Source: JAPKEZ01 sp047638975
GTDB taxonomy: Bacteria; Planctomycetota; UBA1135
NCBI GenBank assembly: GCA_047638975.1
Contig: JBLINB010000018.1
Span: forward strand, 1 to 29,875
Reading direction: 5' to 3'
DNA length: 29,875 nucleotides
Position numbers and translations under genes: made by a program. Positions 16,106 to 24,368 of this stretch are shown here, piece by piece. The stretch's first letter is position 1. Every line of letters begins with the position of its first letter. The notes beneath the pieces were generated by a model. It did not search any database, was not told where the DNA came from, and saw nothing but the letters and a program-made list of their open reading frames with translations.

Positions 16106-16111
16106 AGGATA
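16106..16111 (-). promoter_or_regulatory. Candidate -10 element of the lipoprotein-deoA-rsmJ-nadA operon
   Basis: On the minus strand TATCCT (4 of 6 to consensus) lies 7 nt before ATG 16098, with TTAAAA 17 bases further upstream as a weak -35. The intervening AGGGGG is too close to the ATG to be a normal ribosome binding site. The layout implies a leaderless or nearly leaderless mRNA. Confidence 0.35.
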
Positions 16112-16188
16112 CTCAAGTTTTACTAGTTTTTTAAGATTATTGCTTCAAGAGCCGCTTTTTTACAGTAATCTTTAGTCAGAGTTAACAC

Positions 16189-18159
16189 ATGAAGCACATC
16201 CTTCCCTTCCTCAGCGCCTGTTGCCTGCTTATCGCAGCAACATCCTCACTTTCTGCCCAATCCCAAGATGATTGGGTTGAATGGGGCTTCGTCGATGGTC
16301 TAAACAGCGGCGACTCCTTCGGTAGCTCCATGTTGGCCATTGGCGATATAAATGGCGACCTCTACGAAGACTACGTAGTCGCTTCACCGCAATCAGGCTC
16401 ATATCTGCGCTTGGCCGGAGAAATCAGCATTCATAGTGGTCAAGACAACAGCATCATTGCAAGCATCAGCGGCAGCGACATCGGCCAACAAATTGGTTAT
16501 TCCATTTGCCTGCTTGGCGAACACCAAAATGATGGGTTATTGAAAATTGCTGCTTCAGCACCTTTCGCTAACACTACTTCTGGGTATTTCTCCGGAGTCG
16601 TAAATATTTATGCTTTCGATTTAGTCAACATGTCTCTTAGCTTGTGGCAAGAGATACCTGGCGATCGCGCCGGAATGATGTTTGGCGTTAGTGTGGCAGC
16701 TCTTGATAACGACGGCAATGGCGACCTCGACTTAGCAATCTCTTCTATTGGTGACGGCGACCCCAACAACGGTGCATCACTTGATGGCAGCGTAACCATC
16801 TACGAGATTGACAGCTCCGTTGCCGATAACTCTGGCACGATTACCAGTTATGGTGTCGATGGTTCAGCAGAAATGTTCGGCTGGGACATCTGTTTCGCCG
16901 ACAGCAATGGTGAACAATCTTTATTGGTTGGCGCACCTTTTGCAAATGCCAACAACTCTGGTGCAGCCGTCCGCATTAAAACAGACGGAACACAACTGCT
17001 GCTACAAGATCCACTGGCTACGGCTGACGCCCATCTCGGCTTCGCAGTAGCAGCCGGTAGCGACATCTCTGGCGACGGCATCGCCGACTTCGTAGCTTCG
17101 GCCCCAAACACGGCAAAGGGCTCAGTAGTCATCTGGGACGACACTCTGCAGGCAGGCGTCACCCTCGAAGGCACCTATAACAACGAAAAGTTTGGTTACA
17201 GCATCGCCATCACTGCCGATGCCAACTTTAATGCCAGCGATGATTTGATTGTGGGCGCTCCTGAAGCAGGCAACAACTTTGGACGCTTCGCCGTTCATGA
17301 TGTGTCGATTCCCGCGCAGACATTACTCTATGCCGCAAATGGCTCGACTTCACAGTTATTGGGCAGTTCTGTTTCAACAGCTGGCGACATCAACCAGTCG
17401 ACCAAGTCTGAGATTCTTGTTAGCGCCATTGGTAATAACAACAGCACCGGTCGTGTATACATTTATTCACCTCCTGAGCAAGACATCGGCCCTATCGAAC
17501 TTGATGCTAACGGTGCATTCGAATGGGAGACCGACCTAACCCTAACTGCGACAAACCTTTCTACAGGTGGCGGTGGCCTGCTTTACTGGTACAGGGGTAC
17601 TCAACAAGGCACGTCCACATCTAATGAAGGTTTCGAACTGAATATCGCTGGCAACGTACAACTCCTCGGAACTACCAGCAACCCTGGTAGCGAAATGCAG
17701 TACGTGTACAACATTCCGGATGCCTTTAACGATGGCCAACTGCTCTTGTTTCAAGTAGTAGAAGATCGCAGCGGATTTATTCGCTCATCGGACATCGATG
17801 GTGGCTTTGTCATTGACCCAGGAGTAACCATCTTCGTTGATGGCGACCAAGCGGGCTCTCCGATTACAGTTCGCACTAAATGGGGTATCCCAAACAGTCC
17901 GGTATACATCTATGCTTCTGCGGCTACACCTTCGGGCAACGCGATTAATACTGCCCCAGACGGCGCCTGGTTGCTTAACCTACGTAACCCCAAAGCCATC
18001 GGCTCGCCAGGCGACCAATCAAACTCACTCGGGCACTTCACTTCGTTGCCAATTAATGTTCCATCAACCATGGTAGGTGCAACAGGGTACTTCCAGGCCT
18101 ACGACTGGGACTTCTTCGAGCCTGGTTTGACACGCGTGACAGTGGTTACTTTCCAGTAG
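16189..18159 (+). CDS. Secreted FG-GAP/integrin-alpha-like beta-propeller protein, copy A
   Basis: The 656-residue product has a signal peptide (MKHILPFLSACCLLIAATSSLSA, cut near AQS). Residues about 30-420 contain repeated FG-GAP blades with Ca-binding DxNxDxxxD turns (GDINGDLYEDYVVASPQSG, ALDNDGNGDLDLAISSIGDG, GSDISGDGIADFVASAPN, ITADANFNASDDLIVGAPEAG), the integrin-alpha propeller pattern. A beta-rich module with LYWYRGTQQGTSTS follows (about 440-540), then a C-terminal module. It is probably extracellular and adhesive or structural. It is divergent from the lipoprotein operon across about 90 bases and is followed by a paralogue at 18247. No clear ribosome binding site is seen. Confidence 0.82.
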   Translation: MKHILPFLSACCLLIAATSSLSAQSQDDWVEWGFVDGLNSGDSFGSSMLAIGDINGDLYEDYVVASPQSGSYLRLAGEISIHSGQDNSIIASISGSDIGQQIGYSICLLGEHQNDGLLKIAASAPFANTTSGYFSGVVNIYAFDLVNMSLSLWQEIPGDRAGMMFGVSVAALDNDGNGDLDLAISSIGDGDPNNGASLDGSVTIYEIDSSVADNSGTITSYGVDGSAEMFGWDICFADSNGEQSLLVGAPFANANNSGAAVRIKTDGTQLLLQDPLATADAHLGFAVAAGSDISGDGIADFVASAPNTAKGSVVIWDDTLQAGVTLEGTYNNEKFGYSIAITADANFNASDDLIVGAPEAGNNFGRFAVHDVSIPAQTLLYAANGSTSQLLGSSVSTAGDINQSTKSEILVSAIGNNNSTGRVYIYSPPEQDIGPIELDANGAFEWETDLTLTATNLSTGGGGLLYWYRGTQQGTSTSNEGFELNIAGNVQLLGTTSNPGSEMQYVYNIPDAFNDGQLLLFQVVEDRSGFIRSSDIDGGFVIDPGVTIFVDGDQAGSPITVRTKWGIPNSPVYIYASAATPSGNAINTAPDGAWLLNLRNPKAIGSPGDQSNSLGHFTSLPINVPSTMVGATGYFQAYDWDFFEPGLTRVTVVTFQ

Positions 18160-18185
18160 TCTCCGCATAAAGCAAGGGATTTAGC

Positions 18186-18228
18186 GTTACTGACCCTGAT
18201 TCATGATGTATGATTCAGGGTCGGTGAC
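18186..18228. repeat. Large near-perfect hairpin between the two FG-GAP genes
   Basis: Bases 18186-18199 pair with 18215-18228 over 14 consecutive positions (three G:U), then after one U-U mismatch a further 4-bp stem closes a 5-nt loop. It lies 26 bases after one stop codon and 18 before the next start. No T-run follows on either strand, so it is not a standard intrinsic terminator. It may stabilise or separate the two messages or be a protein-binding palindrome. Confidence 0.75.
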
Positions 18229-18246
18229 TAACGTTGCTCCCTTAAG

Positions 18247-20151
18247 ATGCTCAAATACTTAACTACACTTGTAATTTCGCTTGGCTGTATGACAGCTGCC
18301 TCCGCTCAAGATTGGGTTACCGACTACACCGCTAATGGCGTCAATGCATCAGAATCATTCGCAACCTCGATTATTTCAATCGACGATATTAACGACGATG
18401 GCCACGACGATTTTGTAGTCAGCTCGCCCAGCGATAATCATAATGGTTTACGCAGCGGCTCTATCTCAATCCTATCGGGTGTCGATGCTTCACTGATCGT
18501 TAAAAGAGATGGCGAGCTCTACGCCGAAAGAATAGGGACACAATTAACGTACCTCGGCACACATGCTGGCGATCAAAAAGTTAAGTTCGCTGCTAGCGCA
18601 CCCTTTTTCGATATAGACAATGGCTCGTTTTCCGGTGTGGTGCGCATCTATGCCTACGATTTGTTAACCAGCACACTCGAACTTTACACTACTCTCGAGG
18701 GTCCTACTAGTGGTCAGATGTTTGGCATCGGACTCGCTAGTTACCAATACGATGATGCACTCGACAACGATTTAGAATTAGCTGTGGGCGCAATTGGCCA
18801 CAACTTGCTTGATGGCGCGGTTTATGTTTATCAAGTCGATAGTAACTTTCAGGCGGCCAATTTAATTGAGACCATCGAAGGAGCTTCAGGTCAGCAAGAA
18901 CTACTCGGCTATAGCCTTTCAGCCGCTACCCTCAACGGCGAGTCTAGTTTATTAATGGGTTCACCCTTTGCTAATGATGGCGCAACACACAGTGGTGCTG
19001 TATCGCTCATTCAAAGTACGGGGGGCGTCCTTAGCCTCCAAAACCCATTCAGCGGCGTTGCTAATGCCAACCTAGGTGTCGCAGTTGCTGCCGGCGAAGA
19101 TGTAACAGGCGATGGCATTGCCGATTTCATTGCAGGATCGCCCTACCTTAATGACGGCTATATCGCAACCTGGAGCAACAGCGCTAGCAGCGCTACAACA
19201 CTCGCAGGTACTTTTAGCAACGAGCGCTTCGGCTTCTCAATCGCAATGGTGCCCGACATTAACTTCGATGGCGTAGCTGATGTTTTAGTTGGCGCTCCCG
19301 AAGCAGCCAGCAATCACGGACGCGCTGCTTTATATAACCTCACGACTGCGGCTCAAAGTGAAATCGTCGCATTTCCTGGTTCTGTTCAAGGCAATCTGCT
19401 CGGCACAAGTGTTGCGTCTGCCGGAGACGTTATGCGTAGTTCGAATAACGGTTTATTCTCACCCGTTTTAATCGGTGCGATCGGCGCGAATGATGGCGCA
19501 GGTGAGCTCACTAGTCTTTCACCGAACATCAAAGATATCGCTCTTAGTGTAGGTGGGTCATTCGAATGGTACACCGACATTACTCTCGATGCGAGCAATC
19601 TCGCGAACAACAGTGATGGCACCCTTTACTGGTACATGGGTACTCAACAGGGGACGTCCACATCTAGTGAAGGTTTCGAACTGAATATCGCTGGCAATGT
19701 ACAACTCATTACCTCGTTCGTAAACCCTGGTAGTCAGGCGTCGCAAGCTTTCGCTGTTCCTGACACTTATGCCGACGGACAGATACTCGTCTTTCAACTA
19801 GTCGAAGAGCGCGGCTTTTTCATTCACAACTCCAACGTCGTTGGTGGTCAAGTATCCGAGCCGCCACTGCCCTTCGAACTGTTCAATCAAGGCGACACCG
19901 CTGGCCAGGTAATGACTCTTTCCGTAGTAGGAGCGACACCGAGTGCTACGCTTAATTTTTATGGTACGGCCAATCCGTCTATAGACCCGGTAAGTGGTGC
20001 TTTAATAAGCAGCGGCACCGCTGATGCTGATGGCGAATTATCGGTACTCGTGCCTGTGCCAGCGAGCTTTAGCGGCGTTACTGGCTACCTACGAGCTCAA
20101 GATCTATCGAACAGCGAAAAGACGCAGAGACTAAGCGTAACTTTTAATTAA
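18247..20151 (+). CDS. Secreted FG-GAP/integrin-alpha-like beta-propeller protein, copy B
   Basis: The 634-residue product is a paralogue of copy A: signal peptide (MLKYLTTLVISLGCMTAASA), FG-GAP blades with DINDDGHDDFVVSSPS, GEDVTGDGIADFIAGSPY and PDINFDGVADVLVGAPEAA, then the same LYWYMGTQQGTSTS module and a C-terminal module related to that of copy A. Overall similarity is moderate, but an 84-base block coding for the LYWY...IAGNVQL segment is almost identical in DNA (see findings). It ends three bases from the convergent boxB gene. There is no evident ribosome binding site, and the large hairpin lies just upstream. Confidence 0.82.
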   Translation: MLKYLTTLVISLGCMTAASAQDWVTDYTANGVNASESFATSIISIDDINDDGHDDFVVSSPSDNHNGLRSGSISILSGVDASLIVKRDGELYAERIGTQLTYLGTHAGDQKVKFAASAPFFDIDNGSFSGVVRIYAYDLLTSTLELYTTLEGPTSGQMFGIGLASYQYDDALDNDLELAVGAIGHNLLDGAVYVYQVDSNFQAANLIETIEGASGQQELLGYSLSAATLNGESSLLMGSPFANDGATHSGAVSLIQSTGGVLSLQNPFSGVANANLGVAVAAGEDVTGDGIADFIAGSPYLNDGYIATWSNSASSATTLAGTFSNERFGFSIAMVPDINFDGVADVLVGAPEAASNHGRAALYNLTTAAQSEIVAFPGSVQGNLLGTSVASAGDVMRSSNNGLFSPVLIGAIGANDGAGELTSLSPNIKDIALSVGGSFEWYTDITLDASNLANNSDGTLYWYMGTQQGTSTSSEGFELNIAGNVQLITSFVNPGSQASQAFAVPDTYADGQILVFQLVEERGFFIHNSNVVGGQVSEPPLPFELFNQGDTAGQVMTLSVVGATPSATLNFYGTANPSIDPVSGALISSGTADADGELSVLVPVPASFSGVTGYLRAQDLSNSEKTQRLSVTFN

Positions 20152-20154
20152 GCT

Positions 20155-21570
20155 TTACAGGCGAACGTAATCGAAATCTGCTTCTTTGCCGTTTAACCCT
20201 TTCGGCGGCGGAGCAATCCAGCCAGCGAATTTACCTGGCTCGGTGACGGAAACCATTAACGATGATACATACTTGCGGTCAAAATCCGTTGGCAGCCATT
20301 GATCTTGATTAGCCAAGAACGTTGCCTCATCTAAAGGCGTGCCACTTAAATCGAAACGCTTACCCGCGTAAATACCAATCGCGCGATTGAAGCGACGATG
20401 TGGCAAGCTGAATTCGAAATCAATATTGAATTTAGCTAAGACGCGATTCCAGTAGTCGACGCCCTTTTGGTTGTCGTCTAGGTAATCGGTGCGCAGCACT
20501 TCATTGAGCGCGTTACGCAACGGTACTTCTTCTTTGACCATCTTGCCATCTACAAGTTTTTCAACGATGTAAGACTCTTGCATTGCGGTATGCTCGGTAT
20601 AGCGCTTCTCTTCGTAAGCACGGCCCTTTAAGCCTGCCGCAAAGAAGTTAGCTGCATTCGAAGATACTTCGCCGCCATACAAATCGGTAGAAGAACTTAC
20701 CCAAAAGTTAATGTAGCGCTGCATGGTTTCAAGCGGGATGGCACCATGTTCGGTAACATCCGCATCGGGAAACTCGCTCATCACTTCGCAGGTGCGTGTT
20801 ATCACGCGACCGATGCCAGTCTGGCCCACGAATAAGTGGTGCGCCTCTTCGGTTAGCATAAACTTACAGGTGCGCGCTAATGGGTCGAATCCGGATTCGG
20901 CTAATGCTAGCAACTGGAACTTACCGTCGCGGTCGGTAAACATAGTGAACATAAAGAAATCAAGCCAAGTGGTGATCGGCTCGTTAAATGTTCCGAGAAT
21001 ACGCGGACGGTCTTCATTACCAGAGCGACGCTCAAGTAATTCGTCGGCCTCGCTACGTCCGTCTTTTCCGAAGTAACGATGTAGCAAGTAAACCATTGCC
21101 CATAGGTGGCGCCCTTCTTCAACATTTATTTGAAACAGGTTGCGCATATCGTACAACGATGGCGCAGTGTGCCCAAGCATGCGTTGCTGCTCTACCGAAG
21201 CAGGTTCGGTATCCGCTTGCGTAACAATAATGCGCCGCAAATCGGTACGGAATTCTCCGGGGACTTCTTGCCAAGCATCAACACCGATGTGATCGCCAAA
21301 TTGAACTTTACGGTCGGCGGCATGTGGCTCGAGGAAAATACCCCAGCGGTAGTCAGGCATCTTTACGTGCCCAAAGTGTGCCCAACCATCGGATCCGACT
21401 GAAACGGCCGTGCGTAAGTAGATATCGTTTTTCTCGAAATCTGTAGGCCCCATCTGATGCCACCAGTCAAGGTAGTCAGGCTGCCATTTCTCTAGTGCAC
21501 GCTTTAAACGCTTATCAGATGCAAGATCAACGTTGTTAGGTATTTTTGATTCGTAGTCGATGGTTGCCAT
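20155..21570 (-). CDS. boxB: Benzoyl-CoA 2,3-epoxidase, oxygenase subunit B
   Basis: The 471-residue product matches BoxB in length and motifs. BoxB is a di-iron oxygenase that, with electrons from the BoxA reductase, converts benzoyl-CoA to 2,3-epoxybenzoyl-CoA in aerobic aromatic degradation. All six iron ligands known from the BoxB structure are present with a constant offset of two: E122, E152 and H155 (EEGRH), D213 (FTDRD), E242 and H245 (TEEAHH). The start at 21570 (MATIDYESKIPNN) lies three bases after the boxC stop, so the two are cotranscribed from the boxC promoter. boxA and benzoate-CoA ligase are absent from the window. Confidence 0.95.
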   Translation of the reverse strand: MATIDYESKIPNNVDLASDKRLKRALEKWQPDYLDWWHQMGPTDFEKNDIYLRTAVSVGSDGWAHFGHVKMPDYRWGIFLEPHAADRKVQFGDHIGVDAWQEVPGEFRTDLRRIIVTQADTEPASVEQQRMLGHTAPSLYDMRNLFQINVEEGRHLWAMVYLLHRYFGKDGRSEADELLERRSGNEDRPRILGTFNEPITTWLDFFMFTMFTDRDGKFQLLALAESGFDPLARTCKFMLTEEAHHLFVGQTGIGRVITRTCEVMSEFPDADVTEHGAIPLETMQRYINFWVSSSTDLYGGEVSSNAANFFAAGLKGRAYEEKRYTEHTAMQESYIVEKLVDGKMVKEEVPLRNALNEVLRTDYLDDNQKGVDYWNRVLAKFNIDFEFSLPHRRFNRAIGIYAGKRFDLSGTPLDEATFLANQDQWLPTDFDRKYVSSLMVSVTEPGKFAGWIAPPPKGLNGKEADFDYVRL

Positions 21571-21573
21571 AAT

Positions 21574-23238
21574 TTATGTACGGTTGTAGTCGAATTGAGG
21601 ACGGCTCGGAGTGCCGTAACATTGTAAAGCTCCGGTTTCGCCAACAGCATTAGGACGCTGGAAGATCCAGTTTTGCCATGCGGTGAGACGTCCGAATATT
21701 TTTGTTTCTAATGTTTCTGGACCGGCGAAGCGTAAATTTGCTTCCATGCCGGTAAGAGCGTCGGGGCTATAGCTAGCGCGCTCTTCGAGGTATACGCGGA
21801 TTTCGTCTTCCCAGTCGATCGCGTCGAGTGACTCGGTTGATAAGCCTAAAGTATCGGCATCAGCAGAGTCGACGATGCCTTGCGCATTCAGCACGTCTTC
21901 GGCAAGTTGCGGATTGGACAAGAAGCGCGTCTCTAAACGAGTCAGGCCGTTACCCATTAGATAAGGACCGCCATTCGCTAAGGACACACCTAACTTGACT
22001 TCAACATCGGCGTCGTCGAGTACATAAAAGCGGTCGGCACCCAGGCCAAGCTCTAACCATGTACCTGCAAAAGCGGTGCCTTCATCAGCCAAGGCGAAGA
22101 ATGATTTAGCAGTCATGTCGTAGCGCTTAAGCACGCGCTTAAAGAACAACTGTACTTCGTCGCAGAACCAATGGTTTTGATTCGACATCAAAATGTGGTC
22201 GGCGTCAAGTGCGACTTGCGCATCGCCAACGACGCGTACGCTAACCATGTTGATGCCACTCATGTTAACGCGCATTTGTACGAGTGCGTCATCGAGTTCG
22301 CGGAACATTTTGAACATCCACCATTCGCAACCTTGAGCGAAAATATCGTCGCCGTCGCTGCTACCAGCAGAATCTGGCAAGTTTAGTGTCAGTTCACCAC
22401 AGCGCGTGGCATTGTCGTAACTAAATTCGACCATCGAGTACTTCAATAAACCTTCGCTCGCTTGGCACTCAATCTTTTTTAGTTCAACACCTTGACGGTC
22501 GGATTTATCGGCAACGCTATCTGCAAGATTGCGCGACATCTCAACCACTTTGTCTGCGAATTTTGAAGCCGGCGCCGTAGCGTCGATTAAATCCCAGTCG
22601 ATCGCCTTCTTGCCCTTCATGCCTTCGGCCAAGGAACAGAAGACATCAGCACGATCGCGGCGCACCATACGCTTGTCAACGACGCGGGTTAAACCACCGG
22701 TGCCTGGCAATACTGCCAACAACGGTACTTCGGGCAACGATACTGTTGAATTTGAATCATCAACCAGCAGGATTTCGTCACAGGCTAAAGCCAATTCATA
22801 ACCACCACCGGCGGTTGCGCCAGCACAGGCCGCCAACGATTTGATGCCAGAAAATTCTGAAGCATCTTCGAGGTACAAGCGAGTCTCGTTAGTGAATTTA
22901 CAAAAGTTTACTTTCCAGGCATGCGCGCTCGAACGCAACATCGTAATGTTGGCGCCAGCGCAAAACACTTTGTCGTTAGCGCTATCGATAACGATACACC
23001 GCACTTGTGGATGCTCGAAACGAATGCGCTGCACAGCATCGGCCAACTCGATATCAACACCGAGGTCGTATGAGTTCAGTTTAAGCTCGTAGCCAGGACG
23101 GATACCGCCATCTGGGTCGACGTCCATAGAAAGGCGAGCAATGTCGCCATCTATTGAAAGGCGCCAATGCTTGTACGAATCTGGATGAACCTGGAAGCTC
23201 ACCACAGAGCTAGAATCTTGCTGAGTTGTCGTGGACAT
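21574..23238 (-). CDS. boxC: 2,3-epoxybenzoyl-CoA dihydrolase
   Basis: From ATG 23238 the product has 554 residues, the usual BoxC length. BoxC is a double crotonase-fold enzyme that opens 2,3-epoxybenzoyl-CoA to 3,4-dehydroadipyl-CoA semialdehyde and formate. Seen here are the N-terminal FQVHPDSYKHWRLSIDGDIA, the crotonase core CIVIDSANDKVFCAGANI, SLAACAGATAGGGYELALACDEI and LPEVPLLAVLPGTGGLTRV, and the second crotonase-like half with LANGGPYLMGNGLTRLETRF. A longer start at 23301 is rejected because it would lie upstream of the gene's own promoter elements. It leads the boxC-boxB operon, divergent from boxR. Confidence 0.94.
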   Translation of the reverse strand: MSTTTQQDSSSVVSFQVHPDSYKHWRLSIDGDIARLSMDVDPDGGIRPGYELKLNSYDLGVDIELADAVQRIRFEHPQVRCIVIDSANDKVFCAGANITMLRSSAHAWKVNFCKFTNETRLYLEDASEFSGIKSLAACAGATAGGGYELALACDEILLVDDSNSTVSLPEVPLLAVLPGTGGLTRVVDKRMVRRDRADVFCSLAEGMKGKKAIDWDLIDATAPASKFADKVVEMSRNLADSVADKSDRQGVELKKIECQASEGLLKYSMVEFSYDNATRCGELTLNLPDSAGSSDGDDIFAQGCEWWMFKMFRELDDALVQMRVNMSGINMVSVRVVGDAQVALDADHILMSNQNHWFCDEVQLFFKRVLKRYDMTAKSFFALADEGTAFAGTWLELGLGADRFYVLDDADVEVKLGVSLANGGPYLMGNGLTRLETRFLSNPQLAEDVLNAQGIVDSADADTLGLSTESLDAIDWEDEIRVYLEERASYSPDALTGMEANLRFAGPETLETKIFGRLTAWQNWIFQRPNAVGETGALQCYGTPSRPQFDYNRT

Positions 23239-23267
23239 GATTGTTAGGGCGTAGAAGGACCGCGGGT

Positions 23268-23296
23268 CGTATAGTGAAACATATTTTACTTGACAA
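23268..23296 (-). promoter_or_regulatory. boxC-boxB promoter
   Basis: On the minus strand TTGTCA (23296-23291) and TATACG (23273-23268) are separated by 17 bases, matching the housekeeping pattern at 5 of 6 and 4 of 6 positions. The start of transcription would leave a leader of roughly 22-24 bases before ATG 23238. Its -35 is the reverse complement of the boxR -35, so the two promoters share the same bases. Confidence 0.55.
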
Positions 23297-23317
23297 TGCA
23301 AGCCCTAGCATTATATT
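23290..23317 (+). promoter_or_regulatory. boxR promoter (leaderless layout)
   Basis: A perfect TTGACA (23290-23295) and TATATT (23312-23317) are 16 bases apart. The -10 ends 6 nt before ATG 23324, so the first transcribed base would be at or next to the start codon. There is no Shine-Dalgarno sequence. Confidence 0.65.
23295..23312. promoter_or_regulatory. Candidate BoxR operator in the boxC/boxR intergenic region
   Basis: An inverted repeat AATGC-N8-GCATT fills the spacer of the boxR promoter and abuts the boxC -35, with a TGCA at 23297-23300. Related BzdR/BoxR regulators in Azoarcus are described as binding TGCA-containing repeats, released by benzoyl-CoA. Occupancy here would block both promoters, giving autorepression and repression of boxCB. 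Confidence 0.45.
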
Positions 23318-23323
23318 GCGCAC

Positions 23324-24091
23324 ATGGCCTTCGATTCAACCCACCTTCTCAAGCTGCTAGGCAAGCGCGTGCGTCGACTGCGGATGCAGCAAAACCGCTC
23401 TTTACAGAGCCTATCGCAAGAAGCATCGCTTAGCCGTCGCTTTCTCGTAGAGATAGAAGCGGGTCGCGCCAACCCATCCTTAGCAAAATTGGCCTCCCTG
23501 TCGCACTCACTGGGCATTGCACTTGGCAGTTTATGTGACTTACCGGTGCACACGATTCCGTATAACCGTATTTGTTTGTTGGGCATTCGCGGTGCCGGCA
23601 AGTCGACTATTGGCCCAAAGTTGGCAGCCAAGATTGGCGTCGGCTTTCAAGAACTCGATGACGCCATCGAAAACAAAGCCGGAATGCCGACGCGTGATAT
23701 TTTTGAGACCGAGGGCCGCGATGGATTTTTAAAGCGCGAGGCCGATTCCGTCGAAGACTGGTTACGCGAAAATGAAAGTGGCGTACTCGCTTTACCTGGT
23801 TCGATCGTTAATCACAATATTGCCTACGAGCGCCTATTAAGCACCTGTACTACGATTTGGCTGAATGCTTCGGCTGATGCGCATTACGAACGCATCGTCG
23901 CGCAAGGCGACACCCGTCCACTCGAAGGCGGTCATTCTGCTGCGATGCGACACCTCGATATTTTGTTCAAAGATCGACGCAGCGCATACGAACGTGCCGA
24001 TTTGATTATTGATACTTCAAGTAAATCCATTGAGAATTGCCTGCAGCAGATCACCAAATTCTTGCACGACCGCGAAAGCGCAGAAGATTAG
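23324..24091 (+). CDS. boxR: BoxR/BzdR-type transcriptional regulator (XRE HTH plus shikimate-kinase-like domain)
   Basis: The 255-residue product has an XRE helix-turn-helix at about residues 10-70 (LGKRVRRLRMQQNRSLQSLSQEASLSRRFLVEIEAG, described by its Q-x-L-S-Q-E-x-x-L-S-x-R pattern) joined to a shikimate-kinase-like domain (about 80-250) with a Walker A loop GIRGAGKST. This fusion is the BzdR/BoxR architecture, in which the kinase fold senses benzoyl-CoA and the HTH represses box or bzd genes. Its divergent position beside boxC supports the role. Length is slightly below the roughly 300 residues of Azoarcus BzdR. It probably represses boxCB and itself until benzoyl-CoA accumulates. Confidence 0.9.
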   Translation: MAFDSTHLLKLLGKRVRRLRMQQNRSLQSLSQEASLSRRFLVEIEAGRANPSLAKLASLSHSLGIALGSLCDLPVHTIPYNRICLLGIRGAGKSTIGPKLAAKIGVGFQELDDAIENKAGMPTRDIFETEGRDGFLKREADSVEDWLRENESGVLALPGSIVNHNIAYERLLSTCTTIWLNASADAHYERIVAQGDTRPLEGGHSAAMRHLDILFKDRRSAYERADLIIDTSSKSIENCLQQITKFLHDRESAED

Positions 24092-24093
24092 TT

Positions 24094-24261
24094 TTACTCG
24101 TTGTCGCCGGCCAAAGTAGCCTGCTCAACATTGTCGGCAGGCGCCGAACCAAGAAGCAAAGCGTCGTCTGCTTTGCCCATAATCATCAATATCGCTAACG
24201 AAATAATCACTGAGAAAATGGCCAGTAATGCTTCTGCCGGGCGTTTCGAGACTGCTTTCAA
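24094..24261 (-). CDS. Possible small membrane protein downstream of folE
   Basis: A 55-residue frame on the folE strand from TTG 24261 reads LKAVSKRPAEA, then a hydrophobic helix (LLAIFSVIISLAILMIMG) and an acidic tail ending AGDNE. The order basic residues, helix, acidic tail is that of a small single-span membrane protein, and it fills the gap between folE and boxR, ending two bases from the boxR stop. There is no ATG and no ribosome binding site, and an ORF of similar length exists on the opposite strand, so it may not be expressed. No family is recognised. The remaining bases 24262-24368 show no clear feature. Confidence 0.35.
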   Translation of the reverse strand: MKAVSKRPAEALLAIFSVIISLAILMIMGKADDALLLGSAPADNVEQATLAGDNE

Positions 24262-24368
24262 GGGGATGGGTGAGCGAGGGGATAGAAAATCAATTATGCT
24301 GACTTATTGTCAACACCAAAGTCTATACCACTATCGCGAACCCGTCTACGATAATTTGCGTTTTTCTA

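Noticed and set aside
16099..16116. TTG start at 16116 for the lipoprotein gene
   Set aside because: The signal peptide begins properly at ATG 16098, and the extra codons overlap the -10-like element.
23239..23301. Longer boxC starting at 23301
   Set aside because: The extension would begin upstream of the boxC -35 and -10 elements and adds residues absent from the BoxC N terminus.
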